Origin: Drosophila pseudoobscura
Taxonomy: Eukaryota; Arthropoda; Insecta; Diptera; Drosophilidae
DNA length: 64,000 bases
Reading direction: 5' to 3'
Assembly: GCF_009870125.1 (NCBI RefSeq)
Contig: NC_046681.1
Coordinates: forward strand, 5,097,001-5,161,000
A model generated the notes under the pieces. It was not told the DNA's origin. It searched no databases and saw nothing but the letters and a program-made list of their open reading frames with translations. Numbering within the stretch: position 1 is the stretch's first letter; each line of letters starts with the position of its first letter. Below are positions 24,991 to 34,983 of the stretch, piece by piece. The translations under genes were made by a program, and so were the position numbers.

Positions 24991-26107
24991 GAGGGGGAAC
25001 GTTGTGAGTTGCTGCGGACACAGCAACTCTACAGTTATACCCGATACTAAGTCAATATGGCTCTCCTCCGGCAGACGCCGCTAATATTAAACGACACCAC
25101 AAAGAGTGCGTGCGAGAGAGACAGAAAATCAGTCTGAGCGTGACGTCGGGCGCTGCGTAGCCACTGCAAATTGATTTGTTCCTTTTGGCTATAAAAATGA
25201 TCTGATCTGATCCAGATTCAGCAATCTAATAGATATGGTCATTATCTATGATTCTGCGTTTTTAGTTTTCTCGAATCTGCAATATTGTGGATGCAACAAA
25301 TTTTCATCCTTTATGTGGGCGGAAGGAGGTGGGGCTAAATTCTGAGATATACGTTTCATAGTGAGATTAGATCAGAAGTGCGGATACCAAATTTGGTTAC
25401 TCTAGCCTTAATAGTCTCTGAGATTTGTGGATGCCCCAGATTTTCGTCCTTTGCGGGGGCGGAAGGGGGTGTGGCGAAATTTGGACACGAAACGGTCAAG
25501 GTCCGATATCACAGGAGTGTGGATACCAAATTTGGTTACTCTGGCTTTTATAGGTTCTGAGATCCTTGAACTCATATTTTGCAATTGGCAAAACCGACCA
25601 TGAAACCTGTGTGTTAGAGAGAGACAGAGCGAGAAAGAATGAAATTGTTTTCTTCATTCTGGCTATAATAATTATACGATCTGATTGAGATTTTACGATC
25701 TAGAACATATAGTCATCCTCTACGATTCTGCGATTTTGGTTTTATCGTATCTTTAAAAATGTGGATGCCACAGATTTTCGTCCTTTGTGGGGGCGAAGTT
25801 TTGAAATATTTTTGAAGCAGTGACATATCACAGAAGTCTGGATCCAAAACATCGTTGCTCTAGCTCTTATAGTCTTTGAGCACTAGGCGCTGAAGGGGAC
25901 GTTCAGACAGACGGACGGACGGACGGACGGACGGACGGACGGACAGACGGACAGACAGACAGGGCTCAATCGACTCGGCTATTGATACTGATCAAAAATA
26001 TATGTACTTTATTGGGTCGGAAACGATTCCTTCTGGACGTTACACACATCCACTTTTACCACAAATCTAATATACCCCAATACTCATTTTGAGTATCGGG
26101 TATAAAA
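24991..26107 (-). mobile_element. Helentron/DINE-like (SGM-type) insertion
   Basis: Interrupts the left arm of the inverted duplication; the right arm has no counterpart, so the borders can be read from the comparison. Near the left end lies a perfect 9-bp-stem hairpin (25006-25029, GAGTTGCTG/CAGCAACTC, 6-base loop). TATACCCGATACT occurs inverted near both ends (about 25034-25047 and 26090-26104). Inside are three diverged copies of a 130-170 bp unit ('gattctgcg...gtggatgc...attttc.tcctt', starting about 25252, 25425 and 25730) and a GGAC/GACA microsatellite at 25910-25960. DINE/SGM-type Helentrons of flies carry such a GTCY microsatellite. No coding capacity, so non-autonomous. Confidence 0.7.
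25910..25960. repeat. GGAC/GACA tetranucleotide repeat
   Basis: About ten tetranucleotide units inside the Helentron-like insertion, the GTCY tract on the other strand. Confidence 0.9.
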
Positions 26108-26285
26108 AATAATGTGTGGCTGTTTTATGTTATTCAATTCTATGAATTCCAATTGTTTCAAGAATTTCCATACTTTCGCGGAAACAGATTCTAATATTGT
26201 TTCGCATTATTCCATGGGTCAGGTCTAGGTTGCAGTTAAATGTGAGTTTGAAGATTTTTAAGCTTCGAACTGATAACGGCCCGCA

Positions 26286-26293
26286 TATAAATA
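26286..26293 (+). promoter_or_regulatory. TATA box of SPH copy 1
   Basis: TATAAATA, 53 bases before the ATG. The same box occurs at 31879-31886 and 35037-35044 (minus strand) ahead of the other two copies, with the surrounding sequence also shared. Confidence 0.7.
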
Positions 26294-26346
26294 CACCATC
26301 GTAGCCACTGGGAATTTAGTACAAGCTATCTATTCTCAAACAAACC

Positions 26347-27423
26347 ATGTCGAAACAGTGGGCACTCGGAGCTATTCTTTTGAGCTGCGCTCTACTGGGG
26401 CGAGGCGATCCTGTCACTCCTTGTGGCGATCAGCAAATGTGTGTCTCTAAAGACCGCTGCTTAGCTCAAATGGGACAGTACCGATCGGCCGTGTGCCAAG
26501 CCTCAGAAGTTTGCTGCGACATTTCGCAGGTGGTAAGTACTTAGGAGACTATTTGATGCGTACAATCACTTGCATCCCATTGATTGATTCTACTTGCACA
26601 GGACGAGTCAGTTGATGTGACTGAAGGACCTTCGGATGCTGAAGACCTATGCGGCATGAGCAATCCAAGCGGACTGGATGCGAACGCCAATGCATCTGAG
26701 GATCAGGCGAAGTTTGGAGAATTCCCCTGGACGATTGCTCTGTTCCATAAAGGTCAATACTTCGGCGGTGGGTCTCTGGTTAGCCAGAATGCTGTCCTCA
26801 TGGCAGCCCACCTCCTGGCGGATAAGTCAGAAGCCGATATTGTAGTCAGAGCTGGCGATTGGGACTTGTCAAGCACGGAGGAGAGCACTCCGCATGAAGA
26901 GCGCCAAGTTTCGAGGGTTGTGAAGCATGAGAACTTCGATGTGAAAACTGGATCCAACAACCTGGCACTCCTCTTCCTTGAGAGCCCGCTCCCCAGGACA
27001 GCACACATCAGGCCCATTTGTTTGGCCACCGCGGAGAGGTCCATTGAAGCGCGCTGCTTTGTCGCCGGTTGGGGGAAAAAAGCATACCCGGATGTTGACT
27101 ATTCGAGCATACTGAAGAAAATCGAGCTGCCCATCGTGGACAGGGATACGTGCCAGAATCAGTTGAGGCAGACCCGCCTGGGCAGATCCTTCGTCTTGGC
27201 CCCTAGCTTCGTTTGCGCAGGTGGAGAGAAGGGTAAGGATGCCTGCCAGGGCGATGGCGGCTCCGCGTTGTTCTGTCCCCTGGCCGATAACACCTCTCGA
27301 TACGAGCAGGTCGGAATCGTCAACTGGGGCATCGAATGTGGAACGGAAAACGTACCGGCTACGTACACGAATGTGGCCCAGTTTCAACCGTGGATTGAGC
27401 AGCAGCTGAATAGTCAGCCTTGA
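26347..27423 (+). CDS. Clip-domain serine protease homologue, copy 1
   Basis: Exons 26347-26532 and 26602-27423 encode 335 residues: a signal peptide (MSKQWALGAILLSCALLGRG), a six-cysteine clip domain (CGDQQMC...CVSKDRC...VCQASEVCCD) in exon 1, a linker, and a trypsin-fold domain starting near 'GEFPWTIALFHKGQYFGGG'. It should be inactive: the His loop reads MAAHLL with both flanking cysteines gone, the Asp position reads NNLALL, and the serine motif reads GDGGS instead of GDSGG. Such secreted CLIPA-type homologues usually act as cofactors in immune or melanisation cascades. Copy 2 at 30737-31825 differs, as far as I can read, by one residue (Pro/Thr in EGPSDAED) plus the C terminus. Here the last residues are NSQP, where the other copies read KLASNEAE or KQGSNEL. 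Poly(A) signal AATAAA 27494-27499. Confidence 0.88.
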
Positions 27424-27905
27424 TTATGTAGTCAACTTATTAAATTTCCGCTGGTCTGGCTGGCTTCATGTTTAGTATCAGAATATTTTCTCAAATAAAG
27501 TACATACTTCCAGTGAAATTTATAACAATAATATTAATATTTTTCCTAGCTTCCAAGCAGTATATGCTTAAGTTCGAGTAAGAAACGAAAAAAAGACCAC
27601 GAAAGTTATCGGTGAAGAACCTGAAAATCCATTCCAATCGTCTCTATGAAGACCACCGATGAATAATTCAGTAAGTCTGGGGGAAGAAAATTTAATATTT
27701 TTTGAAGTGAAATGGGAATCACATTATATGTCAGCATGTCGATAATATTATTTGGTTCCTTTTTCTAGTCGATCAAAATTATAAACTTCATAAAATTCAC
27801 ACATCTTCTTTTTAGAGACTTTCAGTTGCCTAAATCGTCTCAAAAATTTTGACCCTGATTCCAAAAATTAACCTGCAGTAGACGCTTCGTTGGAAAACAA
27901 TTGCG
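27424..27905. other. Spacer between SPH copy 1 and PP2C gene
   Basis: Contains the AATAAA of the upstream gene at 27494 and AT-rich sequence. No counterpart is found beside the other inverted arm. No TATA box for the PP2C gene was recognised. Confidence 0.5.
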
Positions 27906-29006
27906 ATGGGTGGCCTTTTGGAAAAGCCTTCAACGGATAAGGAAATTGAAATGGGGAGTGGCAATGGACTCCAGTACTGTGTGTCTGCGATGCAGGGTTG
28001 GAGAATGGAAATGGAGGATGCCCACACAGCTGTGTGTCGCGTGAGCAAGCCATTCGACCTTTGGTCATTCTTTGGGATCTTTGACGGACACGCAGGAGGC
28101 CGCATATCAGCGTACTGCTCAGAGCACCTATTGAGCACCATCATTTCAAATGAGCAATTCGCAAGGGGTCAGTTCGTTGCGGGAATACACGACGCCTTCC
28201 TGTACATCGACGATGAAATGCGCAGACTTTGCCCCGACAAGTCAGGTGGTAGCACAGTCACATGTGCATTTGTATCGCCGGACAAGATCTATCTCGCCAA
28301 CTGCGGCGACTCGCGTGTTGTTCTCTCCCGGAACGGCCAAACCGAGTTCAGCTCCTGGGACCACAAGCCGAATCTCCCCTTGGAACGAGCACGCATAGTG
28401 CGTGCTGGCGGGAGTGTGATGATACAGCGAGTGAACGGGACTCTGGCCGTCTCTCGTGCGTTGGGGGACTTCGACTTCAAAAGCGACAGCACGCGCTCCA
28501 GCTGCGACCAGCTCGTCTCTCCAGAGCCAGATGTGACTGTCCTCGACCGTTCGCCAACTGATGAATTTTTGGTGATTGCTTGCGACGGCATTTGGGACGT
28601 TATGAGCAGTGAGGGAGTTTGCGCATTCATTAGATCGCGTCTCTGCGTGACGGCTAACATCAAATCAATCGTCAATAGTGTGCTGGACATTTGCCTGCAC
28701 AAAGGCAGTCGTGATAACATGAGTTTGCTGCTGGTGCTTCTGCCAGGTGCACCCTCGGTTAATGTCGACGCCGTGGCCGCCGATCAGCGTCTTGACCATA
28801 CCATTGAACAGTTGACACGGGAAGCCATTCAAAAGAATGAATTATTGGACTTTGAGGAGCTGCTTTCACTAATGCATGGAATGGCCCTCAATATTACAAA
28901 TTTACCCCCTGGCGCCGGCATCTACGCCAAGTATCACATCATTGAGCGAGTTTTTCATGACGCCAATCCTGATAAGCCACCTGAATTTTTCGAGTACAAG
29001 TATTAA
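27906..29006 (+). CDS. Intronless PP2C (PPM-type) Ser/Thr phosphatase
   Basis: One uninterrupted frame of 366 residues, close in layout to the PPM1A/B family and fly Alphabet (alph). It starts MGGLLEKP, keeping a glycine at position 2 that is myristoylated in PPM1A. Metal-binding motifs are present: MED (36-38), DGHAGG (60-65), CDGIWDVM (226-233) and RDN (269-271), plus 'NCGDSRVV' and 'RVNGTLAVSRALGD'. A helical C-terminal region about residues 285-366 matches the PP2C C-terminal domain. An active Mn/Mg-dependent phosphatase is therefore likely. The absence of introns suggests a retrocopy of an alph-like gene; I could not check for a poly(A) remnant or flanking repeats. It sits in the loop between two tail-to-tail SPH copies. 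Confidence 0.88.
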   Translation: MGGLLEKPSTDKEIEMGSGNGLQYCVSAMQGWRMEMEDAHTAVCRVSKPFDLWSFFGIFDGHAGGRISAYCSEHLLSTIISNEQFARGQFVAGIHDAFLYIDDEMRRLCPDKSGGSTVTCAFVSPDKIYLANCGDSRVVLSRNGQTEFSSWDHKPNLPLERARIVRAGGSVMIQRVNGTLAVSRALGDFDFKSDSTRSSCDQLVSPEPDVTVLDRSPTDEFLVIACDGIWDVMSSEGVCAFIRSRLCVTANIKSIVNSVLDICLHKGSRDNMSLLLVLLPGAPSVNVDAVAADQRLDHTIEQLTREAIQKNELLDFEELLSLMHGMALNITNLPPGAGIYAKYHIIERVFHDANPDKPPEFFEYKY

Positions 29007-29106
29007 TTAGCATAATAGCCCATTTATTAAACAACAGTTGGACCGTTCTTTTTTATCTTTCATTTCTTTAAACACTCTCAAACACTGTAAACTAGCATAA
29101 AAAGTC

Positions 29107-29275
29107 AGTCAGGCTCTATTCTTCACTTACTTTTGCAGATTACGTTTTCAGCCAAAACGTTTCGTTTTCGTTTTAAGGTGTTGTTGTCGTTGCCAATTTT
29201 TTTCCGAGCCAAATTTGAGGTTGGGGTAAAACGGGTTATGAAAACCGGAGCCTGGCTGAGTATTTCCTTTTGCTG
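29107..29275 (-). repeat. Dispersed repeat, copy matching 54.35-54.8 kb
   Basis: Reverse complement of parts of 54350-54795. Shared blocks are 'cagccaggctccg', 'tcaaatttggctcggaaaa', 'ttttggctgaaaacgtaat' and 'gcaaaagtaa'. This copy lacks interior sequence relative to the other. No coding capacity; family not recognised. Confidence 0.65.
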
Positions 29276-29489
29276 CTAGAATATTTAGGGCCTCGATCCG
29301 AAGAAGAATGACGCATATGACAAGGGAGGTTATCTCAGAGCTCATAGCATAGCAACACAATGTACGAGACTGTCACTTCTGTGCACTGGCAGAGTTGTTT
29401 TCCTTTTAATTTTAATTATTCTTAGCAGAAGCTTCGTTGCTCATCGAATTGGTACTTCAGTATGTTAAAATAAATGCTTCAATAGAAGA

Positions 29490-30180
29490 GAGTAGAATAA
29501 AATGAGTATCACCAAACGTTCGTTCGCTGAGGTGGCGAGGGGTAAGACCCTTATCGGCGTCATGGACAGAGGCGCCGAGGACGGCCAGATCATCCTCGTC
29601 CTTAATGAGGAGTCCCTAGAGCTGCTTGTAAAGACGGACGGTGTAGTGGATTATGGCTACAAGAAAATTAACATAGCCACCTAGAAGGCCGATCGCAAGG
29701 GCAGGCAAGCGGAGGTCGAGCCAGACCTGAAGCTGCCGGAGATCGGCGTTGGATACGGCGTCCATGGTGTCGGACGACATCCTGGACGACTACGGATCCG
29801 ACTAGAGCGACCTAGCTAGGGGTCTCAGCCCCATCGTTGGCGGGGAGGAGCCGGAGCCCCCGACAGCGACCTAGAGACCACAATGGTGGAGGTGAGCATC
29901 AGGAATATCACCCACGCTCCTGCAGATAAACCTCCACAATTGTAAGGCAGCATGCGCTGTTCTACTGTTCCATCTAGCCAAGGGTGGAGCAGACATAGTC
30001 CTCATTCAGGAGCCCTGGATCCTGGGAAACAGGGTCTCCGATCTGAGGACTCCAGACTATAAGCTATACATAGCTGAAACCGCAGGTAAAATTCGTAACT
30101 GCTTTCTGGCAAAAAAAGAGAGCACTTATTTTTGCTCCCAAATTTCAGCTTTGAAGACCACGCCGCAGTGAGCCTCGAAG
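29490..30180 (+). mobile_element. LINE relic (R1/LOA-like non-LTR)
   Basis: Positions 29502-29681 encode 'KRSFAEVARGKTLIGVMDRG', typical of the start of the gag-like ORF1 part in R1/LOA-type fly LINEs. Positions about 29920-30110 encode 'LQINLHNCKAACAVLLFHLA' then 'ADIVLIQEPWI', the beginning of the endonuclease domain of ORF2. Only 5' parts remain; no reverse transcriptase is present, and the ORF1 frame stops after 60 residues. A dead, 3'-truncated copy lying between the PP2C gene and the second SPH copy. Confidence 0.7.
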
Positions 30181-30736
30181 GCCAAGAGCGCTCACTGGGG
30201 CTCACTCGGGAATCCTGACAAGACTACCGCAATTACCAGAGAGGAAAGATTATTGTATCCCTATCCCGGCAACCGCCTAACCTTGATGGATTCCTTTCTG
30301 CGATGCCAACAAATCATTATGTGTTTTTAAATCCATTATTGAAATATGGCCACGTCTGTGTACTAAAACATACACGGTACGTTGTTTCTTCCACATTGGA
30401 TTCCTCAGTTGACAAGGCCGGCTCGTATCGAAAGGTCTTGAACTGATTAGAGTATTTTTGAATGCGATGCTAAGATCGCCCCACACGTCTGGTTAACGAT
30501 AGATCTTTATACAACGTGTGCAGGTAGCTAGAACTTTCATTCTGCATTTGTGGAGGAGAGCACTCCGCATGCACTCTAAAGGAAGTTCTTTTGTTTGAGA
30601 TTCTGGTGTATTTATTATATATAATATAATATAATATATATAATATATATTATGTACATACATATTAAAATCATTAATTTATGATATTTCGCGGTTAACT
30701 TTGCCACTCAATAACCAGTCAGTTACCTATTAGTTA
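30181..30736. other. Scrambled SPH-derived spacer
   Basis: About 30335-30440 is a degraded minus-strand piece of SPH 3' coding DNA, closest to the third copy. About 30455-30550 resembles 33535-33645. Positions 30552-30571 repeat a 20-base piece of SPH coding sequence (26877-26896) exactly and in plus orientation. An AT-dinucleotide tract lies at 30612-30655. Confidence 0.6.
30335..30440 (-). pseudogene. Degraded SPH 3' fragment
   Basis: Reads 'ggccacgtctgtgta', 'cggtacgttgtttc.tccaca', 'cctcagttgac' and 'ctcgtatcgaaaggt', matching the C-terminal coding part of the SPH genes (compare 33955-34045). Short and diverged; no protein expected. Confidence 0.65.
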
Positions 30737-31825
30737 TCACTCTGCCTCGTTGGACGCCAGCTTCAGCTGCTGCTCAATCCACGGTTGAAACTGGGCCACA
30801 TTCGTGTACGTAGCCGGTACGTTTTCCGTTCCACATTCGATGCCCCAGTTGACGATTCCGACCTGCTCGTATCGAGAGGTGTTATCGGCCAGGGGACAGA
30901 ACAACGCGGAGCCGCCATCGCCCTGGCAGGCATCCTTACCCTTCTCTCCACCTGCGCAAACGAAGCTAGGGGCCAAGACGAAGGATCTGCCCAGGCGGGT
31001 CTGCCTCAACTGATTCTGGCACGTATCCCTGTCCACGATGGGCAGCTCAATTTTCTTCAGTATGCTCGAATAGTCAACATCCGGGTATGCTTTTTTCCCC
31101 CAACCGGCGACAAAGCAGCGCGCTTCAATGGACCTCTCCGCGGTGGCCAAACAAATGGGCCTGATGTGTGCTGTCCTGGGGAGCGGGCTCTCAAGGAAGA
31201 GGAGTGCCAGGTTGTTGGATCCAGTTTTCACATCGAAGTTCTCATGCTTCACAACCCTCGAAACTTGGCGCTCTTCATGCGGAGTGCTCTCCTCCGTGCT
31301 TGACAAGTCCCAATCGCCAGCTCTGACTACAATATCGGCTTCTGACTTATCCGCCAGGAGGTGGGCTGCCATGAGGACGGCATTCTGGCTAACCAGAGAC
31401 CCACCGCCGAAGTATTGACCTTTATGGAACAGAGCAATCGTCCAGGGGAATTCTCCAAACTTCGCCTGATCCTCAGATGCATTGGCGTTCGCATCCAGTC
31501 CGCTTGGATTGCTCATGCCGCATAGGTCTTCAGCATCCGAAGTTCCTTCAGTCACATCAACTGACTCGTCCTGTGCAAGTAGAATCAATCAATGGGATGC
31601 AAGTGAATGTACGCATCAAATAGTCTCTTAAGTACTTACCACCTGCGAAATGTCGCAGCAAACTTCTGAGGCTTGGCACACGGCCGATCGGTACTGTCCC
31701 ATTTGAGCTAAGCAGCGGTCTTTAGAGACACACATTTGCTGATCGCCACAAGGAGTGACAGGATCGCCTCGCCCCAGTAGAGCGCAGCTCAAAAGAATAG
31801 CTCCGAGTGCCCACTGTTTCGACAT
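30737..31825 (-). CDS. Clip-domain serine protease homologue, copy 2
   Basis: Exons 31825-31640 and 31570-30737 encode 339 residues. Signal peptide and clip domain are identical to copy 1, and the trypsin-like domain has the same losses (MAAHLL, NNLALL, GDGGS). It ends KLASNEAE, a tail resembling that of copy 3, so this copy keeps the ancestral 3' end while copy 1 has a replaced one. Transcribed towards copy 1, with the PP2C gene and a LINE relic between them. Promoter TATAAATA at 31879-31886 on the minus strand. Confidence 0.88.
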
Positions 31826-32790
31826 GGTTTGTTTGAGAATAGATAGCTTGTACTAAATTCCCAGTGGCTACGATGGTGTATTTATATGCGGGCCGTTATC
31901 AGTTCGAAGCTTAAAAATCTTCAAACTCAACTTCAACCTTAACCTAGACCTGACCTACGGAATAATGCGAAACAATATTAGAATCTGTTTCCGCGAAAGT
32001 ATGGAAATTCTTGAAACAATTGGAATTCAGAGAATGTATAACATAAAACAGCCACATATTAGTTCTATGAAAAACCTCTCTGCCGATTGGCTCTGTTCAT
32101 TGTGTTAATAGTCTCCTGCCCTCCAATTATTCTTTCTGATAATTGAATCGCCCAAATTTACCGAATAACAACCATAATTTAGAAACACATCTAAAAACCC
32201 CTGAGATATGGGGTCGAATGTATGCTTGGATCATTTTTTCATGTTACGATCAATGAATTTCCCTTTCGTCTCATGTTCCGTCATTAGTAATTATTGCACG
32301 TGGTTTTAAAAGTAATAGTATTGTAGGTCACCTCGCACAAGAGATTTAACGCCGCAGCGTTTCATATATTTGAATTGTTGGTGAAACGCCACTTGGGGTC
32401 GAATTTTATTTATTTTTCGTTATATCTAATCTATTTTACTATTCTTATTTTATCGACTCTTAAAAAAACTAGTGTAAGTTAGACTGGGGCAAAGCGGGAG
32501 CGCAATAAAAGCTCGTTCCTGGCGAAATCGCCCCGCTTTGCCGCCGAAGGTAAGCTAAACTAAGATGAAATTGTCAGCATAATTTGTGGAAGTCGCGAAA
32601 AGTTATTGAAATCGAACGCGCGCAACCCTGTCGCCTTTTTTTCGTCTTTAAAAAATTAAAATTATTTGCAGCGTCCTGCCCCGTACGAACCGTAAGCCCG
32701 CACGGCGCGTCAGGAATACTCGGGGGGCACCGGTCGACAGAGGAGGGGAGGACAGTGAGTGTCAGGTTGAGAGCCCATCAAATCATACCG
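30751..32790 (-). repeat. Right arm of large inverted duplication
   Basis: Partner of the arm at 24520-27409. It lacks the Helentron-like insertion but has its own extra segment around 32390-32650, which includes a GC-rich hairpin. Confidence 0.85.
32488..32542. other. GC-rich hairpin
   Basis: GGCAAAGCGGG at 32488-32498 and its exact reverse complement at 32532-32542 give an 11-bp stem. Inside the loop GGCGAAATCGCC can form a second small stem. It lies in a segment not shared with the left arm. Confidence 0.6.
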
Positions 32791-33196
32791 CGCACGCTAG
32801 CAGGAAACATCAAACATCATCAAACATAGGCTAAGTTTTATTTTAAAGTATTTTCCCTTACGTATGTGCTTTAATCTTCCATGCCAAAAATTAAAAGTAT
32901 CTATTTTCTGAGCATTAAAACGGACAACCTATATGCTATCAATATAATATCACTGTATATTATAATATTACTATTAATGTTCTAAAAAATTGTACTAACT
33001 GCCACACATTTGGACGAAATACAGCGGTTACTCCTGCATCCTGCATCCTTTTTACCGATAATAGATGTTAAGGAACTTCCGAACAAAGCAGTACAGTTCA
33101 ACATGATTTTGGCCAGAGAATGACTGCTCAACTCCGATGTGCCTTTCTTGGTTGCATTAATCAATTGGCCAGACTTTTTCACTTAAAATGAGCACA

Positions 33197-33335
33197 GGGG
33201 TATATTATATTTGTGGTGAAAGTGGATGTGTGTAACACACAGGCGGAAGCGTTTCCGACCCCATAAAGGATGTATATTCTTGATCAGCATCAATAGCCGA
33301 GTCGATAGGGCCATGTCCATCTGTCTGACTTTGCT
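33197..33335 (+). mobile_element. Helentron/DINE-like 3' fragment
   Basis: Reverse complement of the right part of the insertion at 24991-26107: 'tttgtggt.aaagtggatgtgtgtaa', 'tttccgaccc.ataaag', 'tgatcag.atcaatagccga'. Truncated on both sides. Confidence 0.75.
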
Positions 33336-33867
33336 TGCACAAGGGCCTTTGGTTTCCCATCTACGGTCCGGACCCAACAGTTGAAAATAGTAGAACGTCA
33401 ACCCAAATGCAATCGTTTAATTTACATATTGTTATGATATATTTCTGTATTAAATTGCATCTGTTTTAGTTTTATTTTGAATATGCGATTCAATAATAAT
33501 GAAACCAGCTCGATGGACAAACTGCCATATACGATAGGATGCGATCGCCGCTCAGATCGCCCTATATGTACGTCTAGTTATCGATGAAAATCTTTACAAA
33601 ATGTGCATGGGGCTAGAGTTTTCTTTATGCATTTGTGGGATCTAACGATCTAGTTTAAATAACTTTGTGGGACTAATGATATTGATAATTTACCCAAAAG
33701 AATACAAAATTTTATGGTACTAATCCAATATTAATTTTTCGTGATGAATTTATTATTTTTAAAGGAAATTCAAGAGCACATTTCAATAAAAAGATCTATT
33801 TTGAAAAAGTTATAAATATATCATGTACCAATTAAAATCATCAACTTGTTGCTTTAAATTCTGTCAT

Positions 33868-34983
33868 TCAATAATTAATCAACCTTCTATAGCTACCCAT
33901 TAATTCGTTGGAGCCCTGCTTCAGCTGCTGCTCAATCCACGGCAGGAATTTGGTGACGTCTGTGTAGACAGCCGGTACGTTTTCCTTTCCACACTCGATT
34001 CCCCAGTTGACGATTCCGACCTGCTCGTATCGCGAGGTGTTATCGGCCAGGGGACAGAACAACGCGGAGCCGCCATCGCCCTGGCAGGCATCCTTACCCT
34101 TCTCTCCACCTGCGCAAACGAAGCTAGGGGCCAAGACGAAGGATCTGCCCAGGCGGGTCTGCCTCAACTGATTCTGGCACGTAGCCCTGTCCACGATGGG
34201 TAACTCAATTTTCTTCAGTATGCTCGAATACTCAACATCCGGGTATGCCTTTTTTCCCCAACCGGCGACAAAGCAGCGAGCATCGATGGACCTCTCCGCG
34301 GCAGGCAAACATATAGGCCTGATGTGGGATGCCTTGGGGAGCGGGTTCTCAAAGAAGAGGAGTGCCAGGTTGTTGACCCCAGTTTTCGCATTGAAATTCT
34401 CATGTTTCACAACCCTCGAAACTTGGCGCTCTTCATGCGAAGTGCTCTCCTCCGTGCTTGACAAGTCCCAATCGCCAGCTCTGACTACAATATCGGCTTC
34501 TGACTTATCCGCCAGGAGGTGGGCTGCCATGAGGACGGCATTCTGGCTAACCAGAGAGCCACCGCCGAAGTATTGACCTTTATGGAACAGAGCAATCGTC
34601 CAGGGGAATTCTCCAAACTTCGCCTGATCCTCAGATGCATTAGCGTTCGCATCCAGTCCTCTTGGATTGCTCATGCCGCATAGGTCTTCAGCATCCGAAG
34701 GTCCTTCAGTCACATCAACTGACTCGTCCTGTACAAGTAGAAGCAATCACAGGAATGCACGCGAATGTACGCATCGAATGGCCTCCTTAGTACTTACCAC
34801 CTGCGAAATGTCGCAGCAAACTTCTGAGGCTTGGCACACGGCCGATCGGTACTGTCCCATTTGAGGTAAACAGCGGTCTTTAGAGACACACATTTGCTGA
34901 TCGCCACAAGGAGTGACAGGATCGCCTCGCCCCAGTAGAGCGCAGCTCAAAAGAATAGCTCCTAAAGCCCACTGTTTCGACAT
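33868..34983 (-). CDS. Clip-domain serine protease homologue, copy 3
   Basis: Exons 34983-34798 and 34728-33868 encode 348 residues. Same design as the other two copies: signal peptide, six-Cys clip domain in exon 1 (Pro in place of Ala in CLPQ), and an inactive trypsin fold (MAAHLL, NNLALL, GDGGS). Differences are clustered: 'FNAKTGVNNLALLFFENPLP', 'KASHIRPICLPAAERSIDAR' and 'KENVPAVYTDVTKFLPW'. Long stretches between are identical to copies 1 and 2, as expected from patchy gene conversion. It ends KQGSNELMGSYRRLINY. Direct (not inverted) relative to copy 2. Promoter TATAAATA at 35037-35044. Confidence 0.88.

Larger units (their letters stand above)
24520..27409 (+). repeat. Left arm of large inverted duplication
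   Basis: Matches the reverse complement of 30751-32790. Landmarks: 24540-24690 with 32640-32790; 24758-24838 with 32255-32375; 24838-24990 with 32085-32255; 26108-26346 with 31826-32060; and coding 26347-27409 with 30751-31825. Outer segments are clearly diverged with many indels, but the core from about 26245 to 27409 is almost identical. The insertion at 24991-26107 is present only in this arm. Confidence 0.85.
32059..33867. other. Gene-free spacer, outer right arm and beyond
   Basis: Outer part of the inverted arm to about 32790, then AT-rich unique sequence, a Helentron-like fragment at 33197-33335 and a segment at 33535-33645 shared with 30455-30550. No coding sequence is recognised. 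Confidence 0.55.
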
